From: Bryobacterales bacterium
GTDB taxonomy: Bacteria > Acidobacteriota > Terriglobia > Bryobacterales > Bryobacteraceae
Reading direction: 5' to 3'
DNA length: 34,218 nucleotides
Assembly (NCBI GenBank): GCA_003142185.1
Contig: PLOR01000108.1
Span: 1-34,218, forward strand
Position 1 is the first letter of the stretch; each line of letters opens with the position of its first letter. Under the pieces are notes generated by a model. The model made no database searches, was not told where the DNA came from, and worked only from the letters and a program-made list of their open reading frames with translations. Positions 15,365 through 24,387 of the stretch are shown one piece after another. The translations under genes and the position numbers were made by a program.

Positions 15365-16249
15365 CTACCGGCGGCGAACACTCGCGGACAGTTCCTCGGC
15401 TGCCCGGCGGATGCTCTTGGCCGCATCCATCAATGCCTGGTCCTTGTTCGCCCACAGCGTTATTGCCTTTCCATCCTTGGGCACGGCTTGTAGGTGCGAG
15501 AATGGAGCCTTTTCCCAATCACAAGGCCGCACAATCACCGGTATGACGTGTGCCTCCTGGCGCTGGTGCCGCTCCAGCGCGCGCGTCATTTCCTTGTGGT
15601 AACAGTAATCCGAGCCAAGAAAGTCGGGGCTAATCAGCAAGAGAATCAGGTCCGCTAGGTTAAGGTATCTGTCGACGGCTCCGCCGAAATCATCTCCAGC
15701 GACTATCTCTCGATCATGCCAACTGTGAATTATCCCCATGTGCTTCAGCGTACTCAGGTGCTGATCCAATCTCCTTCGCCAGACCTCGTCGCGATGCGAG
15801 TACGAGATGAACACCGTCAACGCCTTGCCTTGCGCGGCTTCGATGTCGCCCGCGGAGCGTGACGCCGCGCCCCCGGCTTCTTGTCGCCCCTCTAAGCGCC
15901 CTCGGATCAGGTTGACCAGATCTGAACCCAGGAACGGCTTTCGCAGGACCGGAAAATCATGCTCCTCGCAAAGTGCCTCTTCTTCGGGGTCGAGGACCGA
16001 TCCGGTCATTACGATCACCACCATCTGGGGAACTGACTGCAGGAGTTCTACGCCCAGTTCCGCGCCGCTGGCGTCGGGCAGCATGTAATCCAAGAGCGCC
16101 GCGTCGGGCTTCTTCTCCGCCACCAGCCGCCTGGCTTCTGTGGCCGACTCGGCCGCCTGCAGGTCCCAGCCTGCATCGGCCATGAGCCGCTCTAGGAAGC
16201 GGACGAGATCGCGGTTATCATCCACGAGGAGAACAGTCGGGCGGCCCAT
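15365..16249 (-). CDS. Response-regulator receiver (REC) domain fused to a TIR domain
   Basis: A 294-residue soluble protein. The N-terminal REC domain (residues 3-120) has D10 and D11 for the metal site, phospho-acceptor D54 (LLDYMLPD), T82 and K104, so it should be phosphorylatable by a histidine kinase. A short linker leads to a TIR_2-type domain (about 144-280) with VFISYSHRDE, the SPDFLGSDYCYHKEM stretch whose E220 is in the place of the catalytic glutamate of NAD-cleaving TIRs, and the LQAVPKDGKAITLW end block. The start at 16249 fits MGRPTVLLVDD. No histidine kinase is adjacent. A phosphorylation-gated NADase or protein-interaction module is an inference. The 133 bases between its end and bshB1 hold nothing I recognise. 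Confidence 0.88.
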   Translation of the reverse strand: MGRPTVLLVDDNRDLVRFLERLMADAGWDLQAAESATEARRLVAEKKPDAALLDYMLPDASGAELGVELLQSVPQMVVIVMTGSVLDPEEEALCEEHDFPVLRKPFLGSDLVNLIRGRLEGRQEAGGAASRSAGDIEAAQGKALTVFISYSHRDEVWRRRLDQHLSTLKHMGIIHSWHDREIVAGDDFGGAVDRYLNLADLILLLISPDFLGSDYCYHKEMTRALERHQRQEAHVIPVIVRPCDWEKAPFSHLQAVPKDGKAITLWANKDQALMDAAKSIRRAAEELSASVRRR

Positions 16250-16379
16250 AGCTGTGAAGTTCAATTGTAAGCTACTGCTGAGGCGGCAACAGCGAGCGCC
16301 GTTGAAGCTTAGTTTACACCTCGACGGGGCGCCTACGCCCATTAAGCCGGCGCTACCCCGGCCGCCATACGCCCGCCGT

Positions 16380-16385
16380 TATAAT
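16380..16385 (+). promoter_or_regulatory. Candidate -10 element (perfect TATAAT) at the SGNH-like gene start
   Basis: A perfect TATAAT overlaps the annotated ATG (16384). A transcript from it would begin near 16392, at the in-frame GTG (16393), giving a leaderless GTG start and a better signal-anchor N-terminus (VTRRFSVPARLGL). Confidence 0.35.
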
Positions 16386-17487
16386 GGCGCTGGTGACCCG
16401 TCGTTTCTCCGTTCCGGCGCGGCTCGGGCTGGCGCTGCTGCTCTTCTTTGCTCTCGACGCGCTGGCGTTTCGCACTGGTTGGTACGTTTCCATCCTCGAA
16501 CCCAATTCCACTGCCGGGTTCCTCAGAACGTATCTCAACATCGAAAAACAACGCCCCATCGGCCGCTACCGGCAGGTGCTGGCGGTGGGCGATTCCCGCA
16601 TGGGGCTCAAGACGCGTGTCGCCAACCTGGTCACCGGCAACACCGGCTGCGAGTTCGGCACCATCGCCGTGCCCGGCACCACGCCGCGCTGCTGGTATTA
16701 CATGCTGCGCGAGGTGGATCCGCGCTGCGACCGTTACGACGCCATCCTGGTTCCGTTCGATAGCTATGACGACCGTGCCTGGGAGCGCCATGCCGATCGC
16801 GATCTGGACCTCAACTACTTGATGCCCCTGCTGCGCGTCACGGACCTGCCGCGGTTCGTCCTCTCGTACCCTAGCTGGACGAACCGCGGTCGCGCGGCGG
16901 AAGCAGTCCTCTTGAAAGGCCTCGTCTACCAGAACGACTTTCAGGCCTTTCTGGCGAGCCCGCGCACGCGCCTGCAATTCGTTCGTCTGCAAGAGGAGCA
17001 CGCGCGGGAATGGTATTACGATGCCGCTTGGGACCGCCGCAGCCTGGCCGGCATGAGCGTGGATTGGAACGCGAAGACGGTCACTCTCCCCGTCTGGCTG
17101 CCGCCCGAGAAGCGCCGCGAGACCGAGCACATCCTGCTCGAAGATACAAAGCCCATTTCCGCCGACTACACGAGCTACCGGCGCCAGTGGCTGGGCGCCA
17201 TCCTGGACCGTTACCGCGGCACGCGAACCCGGTTCATCTTCTTGCGGCTGCCGCGCGGGCCGGTGGTGCGCCCGGACCTCCCCCCGCCGGACCCCAATAG
17301 CATGGCTTGTCAGTTCGCCTCCGCCGGCCGCGCCATCCTTTTGCCGGAGCACACGTTCGATTCGCTCGAGCGCCCCGAACTATTCGGCGACGCGCTCCAT
17401 CTGAACGAAGAAGGCGGCTATGAGTTCTCCATGATGCTGGCCGGCGAAATCGGCCGCCTGCTCGCCCCTGCGCAGGGTGCCCGCTGA
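16384..17487 (+). CDS. SGNH-hydrolase-like, membrane-anchored partner of MBOAT acyltransferase
   Basis: A 367-residue protein with an N-terminal signal anchor (about residues 10-28), the rest extracytoplasmic. VLAVGDSRMG (GDS at about 69-71) resembles the nucleophile block of SGNH hydrolases and AlgJ/AlgX/DltD-like proteins, and GDALHLNEEG near the C-terminus resembles the Asp-x-x-His block. Paired with the MBOAT gene, it probably moves an acetyl or other acyl group onto an exported polysaccharide or cell-surface target. The stop overlaps the next ATG as TGATG. The start may be the GTG at 16393 instead of the ATG at 16384, because a TATAAT overlaps the ATG. The target is unknown. Confidence 0.8.
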   Translation: MALVTRRFSVPARLGLALLLFFALDALAFRTGWYVSILEPNSTAGFLRTYLNIEKQRPIGRYRQVLAVGDSRMGLKTRVANLVTGNTGCEFGTIAVPGTTPRCWYYMLREVDPRCDRYDAILVPFDSYDDRAWERHADRDLDLNYLMPLLRVTDLPRFVLSYPSWTNRGRAAEAVLLKGLVYQNDFQAFLASPRTRLQFVRLQEEHAREWYYDAAWDRRSLAGMSVDWNAKTVTLPVWLPPEKRRETEHILLEDTKPISADYTSYRRQWLGAILDRYRGTRTRFIFLRLPRGPVVRPDLPPPDPNSMACQFASAGRAILLPEHTFDSLERPELFGDALHLNEEGGYEFSMMLAGEIGRLLAPAQGAR

Positions 17488-18875
17488 TGCTCTTCCATAC
17501 CCCGCAATTCTTCGCGTTCTTCGTGGTGGTGCTGGTGCTGTTCTATGCGCTGCCCCGCCCAGCCCGCCGCTGGATTCTGCTTGCCGCCAGCTATTTCTTT
17601 TACATGTGTTGGAACGCGAAGTTCGTGCTGTTGATCGTCGCCCTCACGGCCATCGATTACACGGCCGCCATGTGGATGCGGCGTCTTCCCGCCGGAAGCA
17701 AACGCAAGGCCGCGCTGGTGATGAGCCTGGCCGCCAACCTCGGTTTTCTCGGCTTCTTCAAGTACTACAATTTCCTGGCCGGCAATCTGGCGTGGGTGAT
17801 GGCCCGGCCATTCGATGCGTTCGCGCTGCACATCATCCTGCCGATGGGCATCAGCTTCCACACCTTCCAGAGCATGTCCTACGTGATCGATGTCTACCGC
17901 GGCGAGCAGGAAGTCATCACCAACGTCGTCGATTACGCGCTCTACATCGCGTTCTTCCCGCAACTGGTGGCCGGACCCATCGTGCGCGCGCGCCATTTCT
18001 TCGCCGATCTTTACGATTGGCGCGCGCCGGATGCGCGGGAAATTCTGCGCGGCACGCTGCTGGTGGTTTTCGGCCTGCTCAAGAAGCTCGCCATCGCCGA
18101 CCAGTTCGCGCGCATCGCCGACGTTTTCTTCCGCGATCCCGCCGCGCATCCCGGGTACCTCGCGGCCTGGAGCGGCGTGATTGCGTTCTCGATCCAAATC
18201 TTTTTCGATTTCTCCGGCTACACCGATATGGCCATCGGCCTGGCGCAGATTCTCGGCTTTCATTTCCCCGAGAACTTCCGGCGCCCGTACCTGGCCCGCA
18301 GCATCACCGAGTTCTGGCGCCGCTGGCACATTTCGCTCTCCACCTGGCTGCGCGATTACCTGTATATCCCGCTCGGCGGCAATCGCCACGGGCGCTGGCA
18401 GACGTACCGCAATCTGATGCTCACCATGCTGCTGGGCGGCCTGTGGCACGGGGCGAGTTGGAACTTCGTCATCTGGGGCGGCTATCACGGCGCGCTGCTC
18501 TCGCTCGAGCGTATACTCGGCATCCGCGAGCGCCAGCGCTGGTCCATCTTCGATCCGCTGCGCGTCGCGCTCACTTTCGCTCTCGCCTCGATCAGTTGGA
18601 TATTCTTCCGCGCGGCGACCCTCCGCGACAGCGTATACATTCTGCGGCGCCTGTGCAGCGGCGCGCACGGCCACATCCTGTGGTTGCACTGGCAGCTCTG
18701 GTTCGTGCTGGCGGCGCTGGTGCTGGCTGTGCTCGAAGAGAGCTACGGCTGGTTTGAGCGTCTGCCCGAAGCGCCGGCCTGGGTCTACGCTTCCGCCATC
18801 GCCGTGTGCCTGTTCTGCCTGGAGCTGATCGGCTTCAGCGGTCGCGCGGTGCCGTTTGTGTACTTTCAGTTTTAG
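17487..18875 (+). CDS. MBOAT-family O-acyltransferase (AlgI-like)
   Basis: A 462-residue polytopic membrane protein that would transfer an acyl group across the membrane to the exported partner. The family signature is clear: FKYYNFLAGN, LPMGISFHTFQSMSYVID, FPQLVAGPIVRA, the WRRWHISLSTWLRDYLYIPL block and the active-site histidine in GGLWHGASWNFVIWG. About ten to twelve hydrophobic segments are present. It is coupled to the SGNH-like gene by a stop/start overlap (TGATG). Alginate synthesis genes are absent, so alginate is not implied; acetylation of some other surface glycan is likely. Confidence 0.93.
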   Translation: MLFHTPQFFAFFVVVLVLFYALPRPARRWILLAASYFFYMCWNAKFVLLIVALTAIDYTAAMWMRRLPAGSKRKAALVMSLAANLGFLGFFKYYNFLAGNLAWVMARPFDAFALHIILPMGISFHTFQSMSYVIDVYRGEQEVITNVVDYALYIAFFPQLVAGPIVRARHFFADLYDWRAPDAREILRGTLLVVFGLLKKLAIADQFARIADVFFRDPAAHPGYLAAWSGVIAFSIQIFFDFSGYTDMAIGLAQILGFHFPENFRRPYLARSITEFWRRWHISLSTWLRDYLYIPLGGNRHGRWQTYRNLMLTMLLGGLWHGASWNFVIWGGYHGALLSLERILGIRERQRWSIFDPLRVALTFALASISWIFFRAATLRDSVYILRRLCSGAHGHILWLHWQLWFVLAALVLAVLEESYGWFERLPEAPAWVYASAIAVCLFCLELIGFSGRAVPFVYFQF

Positions 18876-18962
18876 GTAGGACAGACCATCGCCCTTCGTG
18901 GTCTGTCATGCCACACTAAAGCGCGATTGACAGACGACAAAAACCGATCGTCTGTCCTACCT
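18874..18962. repeat. Composite palindrome with GTAGGACAGAC / GTCTGTCCTAC ends
   Basis: Outer 13-base arms (18874-18886 and 18950-18962) flank two inner hairpins: GACAGACCA/TGGTCTGTC (18880-18888 with 18899-18907) and GACAGACGA/TCGTCTGTC (18929-18937 with 18948-18956). The build is like that of the 7652-7766 element, but the sequence is different. It begins at the stop codon of the MBOAT gene. Confidence 0.8.
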
Positions 18963-18999
18963 ATCACTCGACGCCAGGGGCAGGCGCTTCCGCCTTCCA

Positions 19000-19059
19000 A
19001 CCGCTCCCTGACGGTCGCGGCCCTGATGCCCTGTCGGAGCCGCGACCAAAGGGAGCGGT
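19000..19059. repeat. Palindrome, ACCGCTCCCT family, copy 2
   Basis: Arms 19000-19021 and 19039-19059 pair with one extra base and a few mismatches. The ACCGCTCCCT and GGTCGCGGC words are shared with 12190-12243. It lies in the 200-base gap between convergent genes, which otherwise holds only the composite palindrome before it. Confidence 0.75.
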
Positions 19060-19077
19060 CGTCGCCCCACTCTTCCC

Positions 19078-19848
19078 CTACAGCCAGTTCAAGTCCGCAT
19101 AATGCTGGCCGGTCAGATGCAGGAACAGGGGCTCCAGCGCGCGGAATTCCTGGCCCTCATAACTGATCGAACCATCGTTGGCCAGCACCGTGATGTCACC
19201 CTGCCAGACCAGCTTGCCCGGCTTGGTGATGATGGCCACGGCGGTGCACAGCCGCTCCACGGTATCGAGCACGTGACTGGTGATGAACACGGTGCGGCCC
19301 TGCTCGGTAAAGCGGCGCAGCCACTGCTTCATCAGCGCGACGCCGGCCGGATCGATGCTCTCGAACGGCTCGTCGAGGAACAGCACTTCGGGCGAATGGA
19401 TCACCGCCGCCGCGAAGGCCACACGCTTGCGCATGCCGGTCGAGAACTCGGCCAGCGTCTTGCGCGTGTCGGTCAGCTCCAGCGCCGCCAGCAGCTCGGT
19501 GACGCGCGTGCGGGTGGTGGTCTCATCCAGTCCGAACATGCGCGCCACGAAAGCCAGGAACTCGTGCGCGTAGAGCGGTTCGAACAGGCCGAGGGTTTCC
19601 GGCATCACTCCCATGCGCCGCTTGAGGTCCGCGCTCTCGGCGGTGAAACGCTCGCCCAGAATTTCCATTTCGCCCGCCGAAGGATCGAGCAGCCCGGTAA
19701 GGCAGCCGATGGTGGTGCTCTTGCCGGAACCGTTCGGCCCCAGGAAGCCGAACATGGAGCCTTTCGGAACGTCGAGCGAGAGGTCTTCCACCGCGACCAC
19801 CTGCCCGTACTTCTTAACCAGGTTGCGCATCAGGATGGCGGCACTCAT
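19078..19848 (-). CDS. ABC transporter ATP-binding protein
   Basis: A 256-residue ATPase that would power the permease encoded just upstream. Walker A is GPNGSGKST (residues 37-45), the signature motif is FSTGMRKRV in place of LSGGQ, Walker B is VLFLDEPF, and the H-loop is in ITSHVLD. The degenerate signature is common in this export (DrrA/GldA-like) group. It starts 4 bases after the permease stop, so the two form one operon. The substrate is not known. Confidence 0.93.
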   Translation of the reverse strand: MSAAILMRNLVKKYGQVVAVEDLSLDVPKGSMFGFLGPNGSGKSTTIGCLTGLLDPSAGEMEILGERFTAESADLKRRMGVMPETLGLFEPLYAHEFLAFVARMFGLDETTTRTRVTELLAALELTDTRKTLAEFSTGMRKRVAFAAAVIHSPEVLFLDEPFESIDPAGVALMKQWLRRFTEQGRTVFITSHVLDTVERLCTAVAIITKPGKLVWQGDITVLANDGSISYEGQEFRALEPLFLHLTGQHYADLNWL

Positions 19849-19852
19849 CGAT

Positions 19853-21436
19853 TCAGGATCTCCCTTCCATAGTGGCGAGCAGGCGTTCGCGCCGGACGCG
19901 AAACCAGGCCGAGGCGCGATCGAGCGACATCCAATAAATGCCGGCGGCGGCGGCGGCGGCGGCCAGCGTCACCCACCAGTAACCGGACCAGAACACGTCC
20001 GGCCAGCGGTTGGCGGCCACGCGCGGCAGGAATACCAAGCTCAACATGGAGACAATCAGAACCACGTTGCCGGCGAACGAAAGGTCGTTGCCGAAGCTGC
20101 TGTAATAGTTGCCGCGGCGCGCCGCCAGCAGGCTGACCCAGAGGCCAGCGGCCAGATACAGGAACATGCCCGTCAGGCTGCACCCAGCCAGGAGCGGCAT
20201 CATCAACGGATCGAAGGGGCCGCGGCTGACGAAGGGCCAGACCAGCAGACCGACCGCGATCAGCACCGCGTCCAGCAGGGCGAAGGTGTAGCTCGACGAG
20301 CGGAGCGCCACGGCCGGATCGGCGGGCAGCAGCAGGTAGCGGCGCAGCCCATTGCCCACATAGCCGAATTGATTGACCGCGAATTGGCCGGTGCCGATAA
20401 AACCGATGATCGTAAACGCGCCCATGGCGGAGGCGAACTCCACCTTTGCCCCATGCGCCATGCCGGGCTGCCGCGTGAACGCATAGATCATGAAACCCAC
20501 CAGCGGCAGAGAGAGCGGGTACATCATGCGGAAGCGGTTGTTGCGCGAAAAGAAGCGCAGCCACTGGCCGATCAGGATGGCGTTTTGGGGGCCAAGGAAG
20601 GCGCCGACGCGTTCGTAACGGCTGGCCCACTGGAGCTTGCCGGATGTCGCCACGCGCGCCCGCGCCGGCCGCCGTTCGAGTGCTACCATCGCCGCGCCCA
20701 GCAGCGCCGTCCACAGCACGATCAGTCCCAGGCCCCACACGGCCGACAGATCGGCACGCGTCATGGCCAGCGCGGCGCCATATGGCGGCGTCCACTTTCC
20801 CCAAACCAGGTAGGGGTGGACAGCGTGCGGGTGCTGCTGGAGATACGGCATCAGGAAGCTGGGCCCCAGGCTGAGGGCCATGATCGCCATCATTAGCAGG
20901 GTCGAGCCGCCGCGCCGCGCCACCATCCGCTCCACGATGGTGCTCACCACGCGCGCCGTCACATAGTTGCAGACGTACAGCAGCAAGACCGCGATCGCGC
21001 CAAGCAAGAAGAACCCGGCGCCGTACAGGTATAGGCCGACCAGCAAGCCGAGATCGAGGCCCACCACCAGGTACCAGTAAGGATCGAGCATCGCCACAAT
21101 GTGCCGCGCCAGCTCCCGTTCCCGCGCCCGCAGCGGGTAACGCCGCATTTCGCTTTCCGCGAAGATGGCGTTCATGCCGAACCCCAGAATCACGGTCCCG
21201 ATGGTGGCGCACAGATACACGCCGAAAAGCGCTACGGCGGCGATCTCGGTAGCTTTCCCCGCGCGAACGGCGATTGCGCCGGCGCCCAGCCCTCCCGCGG
21301 CGAGCAGGGCGATTGTCACTATCAGCAGCAGGTAGCCGGACATGAACAGCGCAATCTTGCCGCTGCGCGAACGCGTCTTGGCCCAGATCAGCCGGTAGCG
21401 AAGCCTTAACAGGTTGCCCAGCAATTCGAGGTTCAT
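19853..21436 (-). CDS. ABC-2-like exporter permease
   Basis: A 527-residue membrane protein with about twelve hydrophobic segments. It has a soluble N-terminal stretch with [18 protein letters not shown], then the first helices near residue 27. The length and helix pattern fit the large exporter permeases encoded with DrrA-like ATPases. It lies 4 bases before serS on the same strand (serS stop 21441) and 4 bases ahead of the ATPase gene. It may be co-transcribed with serS. The exported substrate cannot be predicted. Confidence 0.82.
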   Translation of the reverse strand: MNLELLGNLLRLRYRLIWAKTRSRSGKIALFMSGYLLLIVTIALLAAGGLGAGAIAVRAGKATEIAAVALFGVYLCATIGTVILGFGMNAIFAESEMRRYPLRARERELARHIVAMLDPYWYLVVGLDLGLLVGLYLYGAGFFLLGAIAVLLLYVCNYVTARVVSTIVERMVARRGGSTLLMMAIMALSLGPSFLMPYLQQHPHAVHPYLVWGKWTPPYGAALAMTRADLSAVWGLGLIVLWTALLGAAMVALERRPARARVATSGKLQWASRYERVGAFLGPQNAILIGQWLRFFSRNNRFRMMYPLSLPLVGFMIYAFTRQPGMAHGAKVEFASAMGAFTIIGFIGTGQFAVNQFGYVGNGLRRYLLLPADPAVALRSSSYTFALLDAVLIAVGLLVWPFVSRGPFDPLMMPLLAGCSLTGMFLYLAAGLWVSLLAARRGNYYSSFGNDLSFAGNVVLIVSMLSLVFLPRVAANRWPDVFWSGYWWVTLAAAAAAAGIYWMSLDRASAWFRVRRERLLATMEGRS

Positions 21437-21440
21437 GCGA

Positions 21441-22712
21441 TTATTTCCGCGGCCGGATCACTTCTTCGTTCAAATACGGCCGCAGCGCCGCCGGAATCAC
21501 CACGGTGCCGTCGCGCTGCTGGAAGTTCTCGATAATGGCGACCCAGGTGCGGCCCACCGCCAGGCCGCTTCCATTGAGCGTGTGTAAGTATTCGGCCTTC
21601 TTGCCGCCGCGAAAGCGAATGCTCGCGCGGCGCGCCTGGAACGCCTCGTAATTGGAGCAGGACGAAATCTCCTTGTAGCCGTTCTGTCCCGGCAGCCAGA
21701 CTTCGATGTCGTAGGTCTTGGCCGAGGAAAACCCCATATCGCCGGTCGAAAGCACTATGGTGCGGAACGGCAGATCGAGACGCCGCAGAATGTCCTCGGC
21801 ATCCGCCGTCAACTTCTCCAGCTCGTCGTAACTTGCCTCCGGACGGGTGAATTTCACCAGCTCCACTTTCTGAAACTGGTGGACTCGGATAATGCCACGC
21901 ACGTCGCGTCCGTAGGAGCCCGCCTCGCTGCGGAAACACGGCGTGTAAGCGCACAGCTTCACCGGCAGCGCGTCGGCCTCCAGCGTTTCGCCCGCGTAGA
22001 TATTGGTCACCGGCACTTCGGCCGTGGGAATCAGCCAGAGGTCCTGCCCTTCGCACTTGAAAAGGTCTTCCTGGAACTTGGGCAATTGGCCGGTGCCGAA
22101 CAGGCTGCGCGAGTTCACCATAAACGGCGGCAGCACCTCGGTGTAGCCGTGCTCGCGGGTGTGCACGTCGAGCATGAAATTGATCAGCGCCCGCTCCAGT
22201 TTGGCGCCCATGTCCCAGTAAAGGGCGAACCGCGCGCCGGTGATCTTGGCGGCGCGCTCCAGGTCCAGGATGCCCAGCTCCGGCCCCAGGTCCCAGTGCG
22301 CCTTGGGAGCGAAATCGAATTGCCGCGGCTCGCCCACGCGGCGCACCTCGACGTTATCCGCTTCGCTTTTGCCCACCGGCACCGATTCATGCGGCAGGTT
22401 GGGGATGCCGGCCAGCAGCTCGCGAAAGCCGTCTTCGAAAGCCTTCTGCTCTTCTTCGAGCGCCGCCACGCGCGCCTTGGAAGCGCGGACGGCCTCTTGT
22501 TCGGCGGTGGTGTCGAGGCCCTGCCGCTTCATCTGCCCGATCTTCTGGCTCTGCGCATTGCTCTGCGCCTTGAGCTGCTCGGCTTCCGTGATCGCCGCCC
22601 GCCGCTTCCGGTCCAGTTCGCGGAATTGTTCGAGGCCGGCGCTGGCGCCGCGCGTGGCCAGGCGGGCCGCAACCGCATCAAGATTGTTACGGACGTATGC
22701 GAGATCGAGCAT
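21441..22712 (-). CDS. serS: Seryl-tRNA synthetase
   Basis: A 423-residue class II synthetase that charges tRNA-Ser. The N-terminal coiled-coil arm (about 25-100) binds the long variable arm of the tRNA. Motif 2 is in [26 protein letters not shown], and motif 3 is [19 protein letters not shown]. The TAEVPVTN stretch is the usual active-site region. The start has a strong GGAGGGAA ribosome binding site 1 base before the ATG region (revcomp of 22713-22722). Length and order are normal, and nothing odd is seen. Confidence 0.97.
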   Translation of the reverse strand: MLDLAYVRNNLDAVAARLATRGASAGLEQFRELDRKRRAAITEAEQLKAQSNAQSQKIGQMKRQGLDTTAEQEAVRASKARVAALEEEQKAFEDGFRELLAGIPNLPHESVPVGKSEADNVEVRRVGEPRQFDFAPKAHWDLGPELGILDLERAAKITGARFALYWDMGAKLERALINFMLDVHTREHGYTEVLPPFMVNSRSLFGTGQLPKFQEDLFKCEGQDLWLIPTAEVPVTNIYAGETLEADALPVKLCAYTPCFRSEAGSYGRDVRGIIRVHQFQKVELVKFTRPEASYDELEKLTADAEDILRRLDLPFRTIVLSTGDMGFSSAKTYDIEVWLPGQNGYKEISSCSNYEAFQARRASIRFRGGKKAEYLHTLNGSGLAVGRTWVAIIENFQQRDGTVVIPAALRPYLNEEVIRPRK

Positions 22713-22742
22713 TTCCCTCCATGCTAACGCAGGCAGGGAGAG

Positions 22743-22883
22743 CTATTCTTCCTCTTCCTCGGTCTTAGTGGGTTCCAGGTCTTCGGCCTCGAATATCTGG
22801 CGGCAATCCAGACATTCCACGTAGTCCACGCCGTCTCTTCGGGCCAGGACCTTGGTGCGGGTGTGTGCGCAGGCGGGTTGCAT
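22743..22883 (-). CDS. Small zinc-ribbon-like protein, 46 residues
   Basis: This ORF is too short for most gene callers. The 46 residues contain CAH at residues 5-7 and CLDC in the middle, which could form a four-ligand zinc site, and end in a glutamate-rich tail (TKTEEEEE). The stop lies 30 bases before the serS start, so it could share a transcript with it. No Shine-Dalgarno sequence is obvious. The ligand spacing and acidic tail look like a real protein, not noise, but I do not recognise a family. Confidence 0.6.
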   Translation of the reverse strand: MQPACAHTRTKVLARRDGVDYVECLDCRQIFEAEDLEPTKTEEEEE

Positions 22884-22977
22884 AGGTAGGGGTAGATGAG
22901 AAATATTCTAACCGCCCGCGCCTGGTTGTCAAGCCCCCCCTAAGGTTATCTTGCTCAGGCGCTCTACCCGACTCCTC

Positions 22978-23040
22978 GGTGAACTGGAGTATCTCAGCTC
23001 GTACGTGAGAATGCTTCGCAAGAAAATCGAAGACGAACCG
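22978..23040 (+). pseudogene. Remnant of a KdpE-like response regulator C-terminus
   Basis: The frame here encodes GELEYLSSYVRMLRKKIEDEP, which closely resembles the last DNA-binding helix of KdpE/OmpR regulators (EYLRxYVRxLRKKIExDP). In intact proteins this is followed by a TEPxxGYRF end; here it runs into unrelated residues. The upstream part of the gene is absent. It is probably a decayed fragment in the 233-base gap between two minus-strand genes. The resemblance is from memory. Confidence 0.5.
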
Positions 23041-23116
23041 GGCCACGACCGGTCATTCCGGCTTCCGTTACAGCCGGTGTACGCGTGCTTGTCCGCGGTG
23101 ATCGCGAACTGCCGCG

Positions 23117-24163
23117 CTACGGCTTCTTCGCCGGTTCCGGCGGCGGGGGCTCGTCGTTCTTGTTCTGGTTGGGGCGGCGCCCGAACTGGCGCGGAACGGG
23201 CTTGGCGCTGGCCAGCTCGGCGTAGGTCCGAAGGACTTTCTCTTTTTGGCCGGGATCGATCACCAGGTACCTGTGGCGGCCGTCCGCCGCGGGCGTGAAA
23301 CTCGTGCGTCCATCTTCCAGCACGCCGATGGTGCCTGGCGCAGAGAGCTTGAAGTAACCATCCGGACGGACCGCGTAGAGCACCGCCGCCATGGACGGAG
23401 CCGCGGCATCGTACGGCATGGGCTCGGACGCGAGATAGGCGTCGACAATGGGATGAGACGGCGCCCAGTCGAAATCCTTCTCGATGCTCGATCCGGGAAA
23501 GGGCAGGCCATCGCCCACTTCCGTGCCCACGGCCACAATCGGAGTGGGCCACTGGGCCAGCAGACGTTTGGCCGCGGCCCCATCGGCCTTCACACGGAAG
23601 TCGACAGGCCCATCCGGATACGAACCGGCCGCCATCACCAGCACCTTCACCTTGCGCTTGATTAAGTCAAGGGCGCCCTCGAGGTCCATCAACTGCGCCA
23701 GGTCAGTGGCGGGCCCGGCCAGCACCACCACGCAGTTCGCATCGTACTGTGCGGTCAGGGCATTGCGGATCAGCACTGCCGGGTCGGCGGTGTCGTTCAG
23801 CTTATGAACGCCGCGCGGATAAGCGGGCAATCCGTCAGCCGTTTTCTTCTCCAGCACTGCGTCCAGAACAGCGGTGTCGCCGCTCAGGCTGCCGGTCTCG
23901 GCCATGCCGATGGGAGGCATCTCCCGCTCGAAGCCACGCGCGCCGGCGGCAGGAGGAGGACCGGCATAAAACCGCGCCAGCACATCGGCGAACGCTGCTG
24001 AGTTCAGATTCGACCGGGTGGTGCTATTGGAAACCAGCCGCGCTTCGCCCTTGCCTTCGAGGCCATAAAGCAACGCGAGCGCCAGCGCCGCATCCACGCC
24101 ATTGCCCAAGTCGGAATCGAACACGATCCCGACCGGCGGCTTCGCTTCTCCTGGGAACGGCAT
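23117..24163 (-). CDS. Nucleoside-hydrolase-like protein with altered metal-site aspartates
   Basis: A 348-residue protein of the inosine/uridine-preferring nucleoside hydrolase fold. The fold is supported by the N-terminal DSDLGNGVDAALALALL, by VVLAGPATDLAQLM, by the HPIVDAYLASEPMPYD stretch and by VLYAVRPDGYF. In the active family the N-terminal block is DTDxGNDVDDALA and the later block is SWDLTAVLYAV; here two N-terminal aspartates read Gly and Ala and the late aspartate reads Ser. Loss of calcium binding and of hydrolase activity is therefore likely. No signal peptide is seen. The start has AGGA upstream. It follows the DUF1592-DUF1552 pair on the same strand after a 294-base gap filled by the tandem duplication. 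The C-terminus is Pro/Lys/Asn-rich and probably disordered. Confidence 0.8.
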   Translation of the reverse strand: MPFPGEAKPPVGIVFDSDLGNGVDAALALALLYGLEGKGEARLVSNSTTRSNLNSAAFADVLARFYAGPPPAAGARGFEREMPPIGMAETGSLSGDTAVLDAVLEKKTADGLPAYPRGVHKLNDTADPAVLIRNALTAQYDANCVVVLAGPATDLAQLMDLEGALDLIKRKVKVLVMAAGSYPDGPVDFRVKADGAAAKRLLAQWPTPIVAVGTEVGDGLPFPGSSIEKDFDWAPSHPIVDAYLASEPMPYDAAAPSMAAVLYAVRPDGYFKLSAPGTIGVLEDGRTSFTPAADGRHRYLVIDPGQKEKVLRTYAELASAKPVPRQFGRRPNQNKNDEPPPPEPAKKP

Positions 24164-24249
24164 AGCGTCCTGTCTCTAAGGTTCGTTAAGAAACTCACCG
24201 AGGGCCAATCGGTGAAATACAGGGCCTAAAGGCCGTGTTGAGCAAACCC

Positions 24250-24373
24250 GCCGGCACGGCTGAAGCCGTGCCCTGATACAAATCTCCGGAATCATGTTGC
24301 AAACCTGTGAGGCACGACGCTAGGCGAGATCCGCAAAGGTGAGTTGTCCCGTCGCATCGCCGAAGTGCTCCAT
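24250..24373. repeat. Tandem duplication, copy 1 (orphan copy)
   Basis: A 124-base unit that matches 24388-24511 at all but two positions, with 14 bases between copies. It includes a GGCACGGCT/AGCCGTGCC hairpin (24253-24272) and, on the minus strand, an orphan 17-codon ORF (24320-24373) identical in sequence to the DUF1552 C-terminus (MEHFGDATGQLTFADLA, then TAG). The 294-base gap between genes holds little else. Confidence 0.92.
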
Positions 24374-24387
24374 TGAGTAAATCCCGC

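Noticed and set aside
22951-23298. 115-residue plus-strand open frame as an intact gene
   Set aside because: Only its first 30 or so residues resemble KdpE; the remainder overlaps the nucleoside-hydrolase-like gene in antisense. Kept only as a possible remnant.
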